A program made the position numbers and the translations under genes. From IMG/VR virus record IMGVR_UViG_3300044988_000708, positions 1 through 20,084 of that record: a stretch of 20,084 nt of DNA; one strand, written 5' to 3'. Origin of the DNA: a virus. Position 1 is the stretch's first letter. Each line of letters begins with the position of its first letter. The notes beneath the pieces are model-generated. The model was not told where the DNA came from. It saw only the letters and a program-made list of their open reading frames with translations, and did no database searches. Positions 15,485-20,084 of this stretch are shown piece after piece.

Positions 15485-15831
15485 CGCGGGTTGGCTAGTT
15501 CAGCGGCGGCGGCTTCGACGGTGACGGGTCCGACGTAGCCGTCTTCTTTGAGCAAGACGCCGCGACCGTGGGCGTTTAGAAGCGCTTGGATTTGCTTGCC
15601 GTAGTCTTTGAGGATGTTCGCGGGGAGGCGCGTGACGGCGATGTCGAGGATGCCCCAGATGATGCCGGCGATGACCGCTTCGTTCACGCCCAGGGCGCGG
15701 ATGTCGAGGCCGCTCTTGGTGGCAATGTAAGTCAGCGCAGCAGCAGCGGCGGCCGTGACCAGCTTTTGGAGCAGGGGACCGCCGCGCGAAAGCAGCAGGC
15801 GGACGAGTTGGCGCTCTAGGAAGTTTTTCAT
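15481..15831 (-). CDS. Holin-like membrane protein with peptidoglycan-binding-like tail (116 aa)
   Basis: The start is taken at MKNFLERQ (15831), which gives an ATGA overlap with the upstream lipoprotein gene. Two hydrophobic segments are visible, about residues 23-38 (KLVTAAAAAALTYIAT) and 51-68 (EAVIAGIIWGILDIAV). The last 20 residues (DGYVGPVTVEAAAAEL, 97-112) resemble the core of a peptidoglycan-binding repeat (DGxxGxxTxxA). It sits directly before the L,D-transpeptidase-like gene. It could be a holin, or a membrane partner that places the lysis enzyme at the wall. The membrane prediction is good; the function is inferred. Confidence 0.6.
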   Translation of the reverse strand: MKNFLERQLVRLLLSRGGPLLQKLVTAAAAAALTYIATKSGLDIRALGVNEAVIAGIIWGILDIAVTRLPANILKDYGKQIQALLNAHGRGVLLKEDGYVGPVTVEAAAAELANPR

Positions 15832-16028
15832 TGTTCGGGCTTTTTCCACTCCTTGTAGGAGTTGTAGAGGTTCGTGATATTGGGAACGTAGGTAATCATC
15901 ACCTTGATCGACCCCCAGTCGCCCGCCTGCGTCTTCTCGCCGTCCATCGGCGGAAGAGGAATGGTCACGCATCCACCAAGGATGAGTGCGATGGCCATTG
16001 CTGCGGCGAACTGCGGGCGGCATTTCAT
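15828..16028 (-). CDS. Small lipoprotein, possible outer-membrane spanin subunit (66 aa)
   Basis: A type II signal peptide is clear: MKCRPQF, a hydrophobic core AAAMAIALI, then lipobox LGGC with Cys20 as the lipidated residue. The mature part is 47 residues, starts Pro-rich (CVTIPLPPMDG) and ends in a charged tail. Size, lipobox, prolines and position in a lysis cassette match outer-membrane spanin (Rz1-type) proteins. The gene overlaps its upstream neighbour as TAATG and its downstream neighbour as ATGA. No obvious inner-membrane Rz partner is present, so the spanin role is uncertain, but a phage lipoprotein is a safe call. Confidence 0.68.
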   Translation of the reverse strand: MKCRPQFAAAMAIALILGGCVTIPLPPMDGEKTQAGDWGSIKVMITYVPNITNLYNSYKEWKKPEQ

Positions 16029-16201
16029 TACAGTCGGGCGTTGTTGTCCTTGGCCTGCACCAAGCCCCAGCCAGCGAGGATCGAGGTGACGATGAGTCCG
16101 AGGTCGGGCAGCGCGTCCGTGGCGAGGTATTCCTTGGCTCCGGTCGCCAAGGCGATGATGATGGTGAGGATGCCGATGGTCGTTGTTTTCCAGTTTCTCA
16201 T
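16028..16201 (-). CDS. Holin-like membrane protein (57 aa)
   Basis: The start is taken at MRNWKTT (16201), which overlaps the previous stop as ATGA; the open frame extends further upstream, but that part has no sensible start. Two hydrophobic segments, residues about 7-21 (TTIGILTIIIALATG) and 34-49 (LGLIVTSILAGWGLVQ), are linked by a short acidic loop, with a polar KDNN tail. Small proteins opening (M)xNWKTTxxGI and ending in KD are common in phage lysis regions and are usually called holins. Function is inferred from topology and location. Confidence 0.62.
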   Translation of the reverse strand: MRNWKTTTIGILTIIIALATGAKEYLATDALPDLGLIVTSILAGWGLVQAKDNNARL

Positions 16202-16404
16202 TTGTTCTCTTTTTGTTTTCTGCGCAGGTCGTGAAGGACCGAAATTAAAGTGACCACACCGACTGCCAGACCGACGCAAAGGCCGGCGACTCGGAGGTAG
16301 ACTTCAAGCTGCGAAACCAGCGAGACAGCCGCCGAGCCGATGCTGGCAAACGTCCCCAGCGCCCCGCGCTCGACCGTGCTCATATGGCTATGCAGCAGAC
16401 TCAT
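16198..16404 (-). CDS. Small membrane protein with charged C-tail, holin or lysis accessory (68 aa)
   Basis: One clear transmembrane segment lies at residues 37-56 (LRVAGLCVGLAVGVVTLISV). It is preceded by a weaker amphipathic stretch (15-34) and followed by a strongly basic tail (RRKQKENK), suggesting the C terminus faces the cytoplasm. It is the first membrane protein of the lysis cassette. The start at 16404 has a GGAAG about 8 bases upstream; an internal ATG at 16383 (MSTVERG) has no RBS. A two-start holin/antiholin pair is therefore possible but unproven. Confidence 0.58.
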   Translation of the reverse strand: MSLLHSHMSTVERGALGTFASIGSAAVSLVSQLEVYLRVAGLCVGLAVGVVTLISVLHDLRRKQKENK

Positions 16405-16406
16405 GG

Positions 16407-16661
16407 CTACTTCCGGTAAGCGATGACGGTCCCGCTGTGCAGCTTGATCGCGCTGAAGAAGCCGTCGAGGGTCGTGCCCGCCTTGATGAGCGCGGCGCTG
16501 GCCTCGGTGGCGTTCGCGGCGCCGGTCAGGTTGCCGGTCAGCGTGTGGAACTTGGTGTCGGTCATCACGTCGATGGAGACGATGTCAGCGGTGACGGTGT
16601 TGGTGTCGCCGATGAATTGGCTGCCGGACGTGCGGTTCGTGATGCGGGTATTCGGGTGCAT
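16407..16661 (-). CDS. Small beta-rich phage structural protein (84 aa)
   Basis: No named family is certain. The C-terminal part, GTTLDGFFSAIKLHSGTVIAYRK, follows a pattern seen in many ~80-aa phage proteins that end with a sugar-fibre-like beta strand (xxG...I.L.SG.VIAY). It starts MHPN, as does the 69-aa protein at 19029-19238, and both are Thr/Asn/Ser-rich without helices. It lies 2 bases upstream of the lysis cassette and 3 bases after the tail adaptor. It is probably a minor virion or decoration protein. No Shine-Dalgarno is visible (AATACTAAATT precedes the ATG). Confidence 0.58.
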   Translation of the reverse strand: MHPNTRITNRTSGSQFIGDTNTVTADIVSIDVMTDTKFHTLTGNLTGAANATEASAALIKAGTTLDGFFSAIKLHSGTVIAYRK

Positions 16662-16664
16662 AAT

Positions 16665-17282
16665 TTAGTATTGGTTGACGCGGGCGGTCCACATGGAGGG
16701 TTGGCCCTGCTGAAAGTAATATTTGTCGCGCTGGCTGATCAGCTCGGACTCGGCGAGCTGTTCCATGGCGAGTGCCTTGTCGAGCTGGCCGTCTTCGGTG
16801 AGGAGATCAGAGGTCAGCATGAGGGCGACTGCTTTGGCGATGACGGCGGGAACTGTCGCGGAGAGGTTGCTTGCGCTGTATTCGGTCGGACGCACGCGGT
16901 AGTTGACCCAGACGCTAGTTGGCAGGTCGGTGTCTTCGGGGAAGCGAATGGCATCTCCGAGGAGCGTAAAGCCAATGGCGCGGGGAGCGGCGTGGGTTGC
17001 AGGGTTGTCTCTTAGGACGCCAAAGACCTCTCCCATGGCGGTCTGGCCGCTCTGCTCGTAGTCGATGTAATAGCCGTTCGTAGCATCGCCCTGCACGGTG
17101 CGGCTTTCGACGCGCATGAGTTCTGGCCAATCGGCCCATTCCCAGCAGTCGGCTATGCGTTCGTTGGCGGCGGCGACCATCATGGTGCGGGCGCCGGATG
17201 GGATGTTAGCGATGTCGCTGCCATCGTTTCCGGCGCGTTGCCAAGCGCGGAGGAGGATAGACTGTAAGGTGACAGTCCTCAT
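16665..17282 (-). CDS. Head-to-tail adaptor, T7 gp11-like tail tubular protein A (205 aa)
   Basis: Probably the ring between portal and nozzle. Its length (205) is close to T7 gp11 (196). The N terminus is helical (LQSILLRAWQRAG, residues 5-17), followed by a beta-rich middle (YYIDYEQSG, IGFTLLGDAIRFP, VWVNYRVRPTEY). It ends in a helical bundle (VPAVIAKAVALMLTSDLL to QRDKYYFQQGQ, about 144-195), the usual order in adaptor proteins. The start overlaps the preceding stop as TAATG. Similarity is judged by pattern and gene order (after portal, before nozzle), so the name is moderately secure. Confidence 0.62.
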   Translation of the reverse strand: MRTVTLQSILLRAWQRAGNDGSDIANIPSGARTMMVAAANERIADCWEWADWPELMRVESRTVQGDATNGYYIDYEQSGQTAMGEVFGVLRDNPATHAAPRAIGFTLLGDAIRFPEDTDLPTSVWVNYRVRPTEYSASNLSATVPAVIAKAVALMLTSDLLTEDGQLDKALAMEQLAESELISQRDKYYFQQGQPSMWTARVNQY

Positions 17283-17440
17283 TATTCAGCAGCGGGTGCT
17301 TCCTCCGTGAGCTGCTTCTCGATGCTCGTAGCCAGCGGCAGGATCTGCGCGGCGGCATTCAGCCCGCCGGTTTTGACGGCGAGATCAAGACACTGCATGA
17401 CGAGGCGGGCTTGTTCGGCGGTTAGGGTGACGGTGTTCAT
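17282..17440 (-). CDS. Small helical phage protein (52 aa)
   Basis: The start is at MNTVTLTAEQ (17440), where ATG overlaps the upstream TGA as ATGA. The open frame extends upstream, but that part is Arg/Pro-rich out-of-frame noise opposite the 113-aa gene. The protein is mostly one or two helices (LTAEQARLVMQCLDLAV) with an acidic Glu/Ala tail. It could be a small assembly factor. Function is unknown; the coding call rests on overlap spacing and sensible composition. Confidence 0.6.
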   Translation of the reverse strand: MNTVTLTAEQARLVMQCLDLAVKTGGLNAAAQILPLATSIEKQLTEEAPAAE

Positions 17441-17778
17441 TGCAGGGTGACGGTGCCGTCTGGGTTGGCGGTCATGGGGCGGAGGCCGTTGATTTCTTCG
17501 GGTTCGAGGAAGTCGGCGGCGGTTTTGCCGGCGAGCTGGGCGACGGCGTCGATGTGGCGGACGCTTTCGACGGCGCTGCCGAGCATCAAGTGGGCGTTGG
17601 TTCCCATCGCGGCGAGGATTTCCTCCGGTGTCGCGGCGTTGTTTTGCCAGAAGTCGCTCCACATGCCTTTGTGGGCTTGGACGCGGCTGTCGATCTGGGC
17701 GTTGATCTTGCCGAGCAGCTCAAGCGCGATGCGCTGGGCGGCGGGCGGTTCGTTGGTTGGGATGGTAATGAGGCTCAT
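17437..17778 (-). CDS. Small phage protein of unknown function (113 aa)
   Basis: The function is not recognised. It is largely helical (RIALELLGKINAQIDSRVQAH; ATPEEILAAMGTNAHLMLGSAVESVRHIDAVAQL), then ends in a short beta stretch (MTANPDGTVTLQ). There is no membrane segment or signal peptide. It lies between the fibre-like 414-aa gene (6-base gap) and a 52-aa protein (ATGA overlap). Position suggests a head or tail assembly role, but nothing in the sequence shows it. Confidence 0.6.
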   Translation of the reverse strand: MSLITIPTNEPPAAQRIALELLGKINAQIDSRVQAHKGMWSDFWQNNAATPEEILAAMGTNAHLMLGSAVESVRHIDAVAQLAGKTAADFLEPEEINGLRPMTANPDGTVTLQ

Positions 17779-17784
17779 AAAGTG

Positions 17785-19029
17785 CTAGTCGGCTTCTCCG
17801 GCGAGGTAGAAGACGGAGATTTCGATGGCACCGGCGGTGAAGTTGCTGGTCTTGGCGGTAAGCGTGATGTTGCCGCCGGCGGTGAAGCATTCGATGGTGC
17901 CAGCGGTCCAGTCGCGGTTGTCGCTGGTGGTGCCGACAGCGGTGCTGGTGATGTCGCCCCAGCGGTCGGCATCCGTGCCGTCGCCAATGGTGTAGCCGGT
18001 GGCGCCGGTGAGGAGCGTGCTGACGCGGGTGGTGACGCCGACGACAACGGCGCCGTCAGGGATGAAGGTGCCGGTGGTGGTGGCGGAGGCGCCGGAGAGC
18101 GCGGAGAGGGTTTGTTTGACGGATTTGACCGTCATTCGCTGGTAGTTCGTGCTCGACGTGAAGGTCGAATAGAGGCGGGATTCTTGGCTATTCGCCGCAT
18201 TTCTCTGGGCGAGGACGTTGGCGGCGTCTCGGAATAGGCGGAGGTCGCCGCCGGTGTCGTTGGCAAACGAATTAGTGCAAAAACCAATATACGATGCGTT
18301 GCCGACTGCAACGCCTTGCGGCAATAAGGCCGATTCCAGCCCAGCGCTTCCATAGACGTTTCCAGTGCCAACAATGCGGCCATCGCGGCGGATGTATGCG
18401 ACTAGCGACCCACCGACATTGCACGCCAGATGATAGCTTTCGGTTTGGCTTTGCGTGTTTGTTATGTTGGTCTCTATGACGCGGAAGAATGTTGCGGAGT
18501 TGTTCCACGTTTGCGTCACGGCCAGCGGCGTGCTTGCGGTGATCGTGCCCGTATTGCTTGATAGCGTGGTAAAACTCCCTGCGGCGGGCGTGGTGTTGCC
18601 GATGGCTGGCGGGGCGGCGAAGGTTTCGGTGCGGGCGATGGTTCCCGAAGCATCCGGCACGGTCAGCGTGCGGGTGCTGCCGGTGGTGATGCCGGAGAGT
18701 TGGAAGGCTAGATTCTTGGAGCTGTCGCCGTTGTCGTAGAGGAGGAAATTCGCGTCACTGAAGACATCCGGCAGAATGCCTGCGTAGGTCCAGTCCGTTG
18801 CGCGTGTTCCGGTGGTGGCAACGCGAATGTAGATGCCAGCGGGCTTGCGGTTGATGAGCCAAGTGCCTTCGGGTTCGCGGACGAGGTAGGCGCTGTCTAC
18901 GGCTGGCGGGTTGGCGGTGGGTAGTGCGCTGAAGTTTTGCACCTCGCCGTCGATATACGACGATCCGCCGCCGCCACCGGAGCCGGTGAAGTCGAAGTTG
19001 CCTGTCAGCGGATTGAACTTAATGGCCAT
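17785..19029 (-). CDS. Tail-fibre/appendage-like virion protein (414 aa)
   Basis: The N terminus MAIKFNPLTGNFDFTG is followed by a Gly/Ser linker (GSGGGGGSS, 16-24). This is a common opening for phage fibre proteins and may be the virion anchor. LTVPDASGTIART near residues 121-133 is a frequent fibre-shaft motif (TRTLTxPDxSGTI). The middle is Asn/Thr/Ser-rich. The C-terminal ~110 residues (TFIPDGAVVVGVTTRVSTLLTG, GYTIGDGTDADRWGD, TAGGNITLTA) form a beta domain found at the ends of phage fibre proteins. DNA for the middle (about 18240-18480) is more AT-rich than the ends. The start overlaps the 69-aa gene stop as TAATG. Attachment to host or head decoration cannot be told apart here. Confidence 0.68.
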   Translation of the reverse strand: MAIKFNPLTGNFDFTGSGGGGGSSYIDGEVQNFSALPTANPPAVDSAYLVREPEGTWLINRKPAGIYIRVATTGTRATDWTYAGILPDVFSDANFLLYDNGDSSKNLAFQLSGITTGSTRTLTVPDASGTIARTETFAAPPAIGNTTPAAGSFTTLSSNTGTITASTPLAVTQTWNNSATFFRVIETNITNTQSQTESYHLACNVGGSLVAYIRRDGRIVGTGNVYGSAGLESALLPQGVAVGNASYIGFCTNSFANDTGGDLRLFRDAANVLAQRNAANSQESRLYSTFTSSTNYQRMTVKSVKQTLSALSGASATTTGTFIPDGAVVVGVTTRVSTLLTGATGYTIGDGTDADRWGDITSTAVGTTSDNRDWTAGTIECFTAGGNITLTAKTSNFTAGAIEISVFYLAGEAD

Positions 19030-19238
19030 TAGCTTCGGGTGACAGTGGCGATGTTGGCGTCATCCGAGGACGGCGTGCCGCCGACATAGGTGAAGGTGAG
19101 CGTGGCGACAGTCTGGCTGCCTTCCTTGTAGACCACCGTGGAAAGGTTGTTTGTCGTGGAGACGTAGTTCAGCTCAACCGCGTTATGCTGCGGTATGTTG
19201 AGACCGGCGATGTTTCTGACTGAGACGTTGGGGTGCAT
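19029..19238 (-). CDS. Small beta-rich phage protein (69 aa)
   Basis: It begins MHPN, like the 84-aa protein at 16407-16661, and has alternating hydrophobic strands (VELNYVS, STVVYKEG, VATLTFTYVGG) with no helix, suggesting a small beta-sandwich or fibre-tip fold. The gene starts 4 bases after the portal stop, without a Shine-Dalgarno, and overlaps the next gene, so coupling to portal translation is likely. Function is unknown; a decoration or minor tail role is inferred. Confidence 0.6.
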   Translation of the reverse strand: MHPNVSVRNIAGLNIPQHNAVELNYVSTTNNLSTVVYKEGSQTVATLTFTYVGGTPSSDDANIATVTRS

Positions 19239-19242
19239 ACGG

Positions 19243-20084
19243 TTAGGCGGCGGGTGCGGCGGTCATGCCGAGTTGCTGGTCTTGCGCCATCTTTTGGAGC
19301 GCGGGCTGGGCGCCGGTGCGGCCGATGACTGCGTTTTGCTGCTGTTGCAGTTGGAACTGGAAAGCCTGTGCGCGGGCGTCGATCATGCTGCGGAAGATTT
19401 CGTCTTGCTGATAGCGCTGCTGGACGGCGGGATTCGACTGAATGATCGTCTGCAGGGTTTGCAGGCGGACTTGGGCGTTTTGGCCGCCTTCCTTGAGCGG
19501 GGGTTCGGTGCCTGCGGCGATTTTTGCGAAGGCGGTTTGTTCGTCTTCTTGCTCGGCGGCGGTGGCGGCGCCGATGTCTTGCACCAAGAGGCCAGCAAGA
19601 TTCGGGTCAACGGCTTGGAACATGTATTTCACAAGGCCAGCCCGGTCGATGACGCCGAAGCTGTCCAAGGGGACGAGCACTTTGGCGAGGTAGTCGAGCT
19701 TTGCTCCAAGGGCTTCGTTGTCGAGGAGGCGCGCGTCAAACTCAGCGGTAATGTCGAAGCGGCCCCGGATGTCTTGGGGCGATGCGTTGAATTGGAGCTG
19801 CTCGTTGCCGGTGATGCGGGCGACCTCCTCGGGGGTCATGTATTGCTGGCTGAGGGCCATGACCTGGGCCATCACGAGCTTCATGTCGATGAGCCAGCTA
19901 TCGACCAGCTCCTGCATGTGCAGCATCGCCATGTTGGGGTTGACGGCTTCGGTCATCCGGCCGAAGTAGCGGTCGATGTCGGCGCGGGTGGCGGCTTCGA
20001 CTTCGATGCTGCCTTGGTCGAACGGCGGCGGGGCCATCCACGACACTTCTCCGGGGCGGCGCTCGGGGATCTGCATGGCGGGGC
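19243..20084 (-). CDS. Probable portal protein, C-terminal part (runs off the right edge)
   Basis: The frame is open to the window edge, and the ATG at 20076 is probably internal (Pro-Ala codons precede it), so the true start is outside. The visible part is mainly helical: AATRADIDRYFGRM, ELVDSWLIDMKLVMAQVMALSQQYM, then the beta-containing GRFDITAEFDARLLDNEALGAKL, and a Gln-rich C terminus (FQLQQQQNAV). The DITAEFD block with downstream helices resembles the stem, wing and crown regions of portal proteins. Next in line are small proteins and the tail adaptor, which fits. No catalytic motif is seen. An alternative is another head protein; portal is the best reading. Confidence 0.55.
   Translation of the reverse strand, partial: PAMQIPERRPGEVSWMAPPPFDQGSIEVEAATRADIDRYFGRMTEAVNPNMAMLHMQELVDSWLIDMKLVMAQVMALSQQYMTPEEVARITGNEQLQFNASPQDIRGRFDITAEFDARLLDNEALGAKLDYLAKVLVPLDSFGVIDRAGLVKYMFQAVDPNLAGLLVQDIGAATAAEQEDEQTAFAKIAAGTEPPLKEGGQNAQVRLQTLQTIIQSNPAVQQRYQQDEIFRSMIDARAQAFQFQLQQQQNAVIGRTGAQPALQKMAQDQQLGMTAAPAA

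Noticed and set aside
15481-16023. 180-residue version of the holin-like protein starting at 16023
   Set aside because: The extra 64 residues are His/Arg/Asp-rich and lie inside the lipoprotein gene in another frame; the start at 15831 with an ATGA overlap is far more sensible.
17282-17662. 126-residue version of the 52-aa protein
   Set aside because: The added N terminus is almost all Arg and Pro, typical of an out-of-frame reading of GC-rich DNA.
1-20084. CRISPR array, insertion sequence or transposase
   Set aside because: No regularly spaced repeats of array type, no terminal inverted repeats and no transposase motif were seen; the only repeat cluster is the short set beside the integrase.

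Overview
The window looks like part of a temperate phage with a short, podovirus-type tail. The first 1.5 kb hold an integration module on the + strand. The rest is one tightly packed, leftward-transcribed structural and lysis operon on the - strand. No cellular housekeeping gene is visible. The host is probably Gram-negative, because the lysis region encodes a small lipoprotein with a lipobox. The high GC content and tail-fibre sequence styles would fit Verrucomicrobiota or similar bacteria, but that is a weak inference.

Left end (1-1460). A - strand gene starts at position 20 and runs off the left edge. It has a consensus Shine-Dalgarno and an extended -10 promoter bracketed by a perfect inverted repeat, as expected for a repressor-controlled phage promoter. 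Next comes a compact attachment-site region: the 5' half of a tRNA-Arg(UCU) on the - strand (acceptor strand, D arm and anticodon loop only), an inverted copy of its D arm on the other side of the anticodon-loop core, and helically phased direct repeats resembling integrase arm sites. The tyrosine recombinase gene follows directly. A hairpin separates it from the converging structural operon.

Structural and lysis operon (1494-20084, - strand, described in transcription order from the right). The right edge holds the C-terminal part of a probable portal protein. Then come a small beta-rich protein, a 414-aa fibre-like protein, two small proteins, a tail adaptor (T7 gp11-like) and another small beta protein. 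A lysis cassette follows: two holin-like membrane proteins, a lipoprotein, a membrane protein with a peptidoglycan-binding-like tail, and an L,D-transpeptidase-like enzyme. After it come a beta-helix tailspike, a nozzle-like protein (T7 gp12/P22 gp10-like), a tail fibre, a small unknown protein, an S74 chaperone-tailed virion protein, two helical virion proteins, and a 1893-aa protein at the end of the operon. Terminase, scaffold and major capsid genes are not seen and probably lie beyond the right edge.

The genes fit one virion plan: portal, adaptor and nozzle form the short tail; the spike and fibres attach to it; the last four genes look like DNA-ejection (internal virion) proteins. Many neighbours overlap as ATGA or TAATG, suggesting translational coupling. 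The main points of interest are the unusual attP-like region carrying a tRNA 5' half, the lysis cassette built around an L,D-transpeptidase-type catalytic motif, and the giant terminal protein, which carries a segment seen in large polyvalent proteins of mobile elements.
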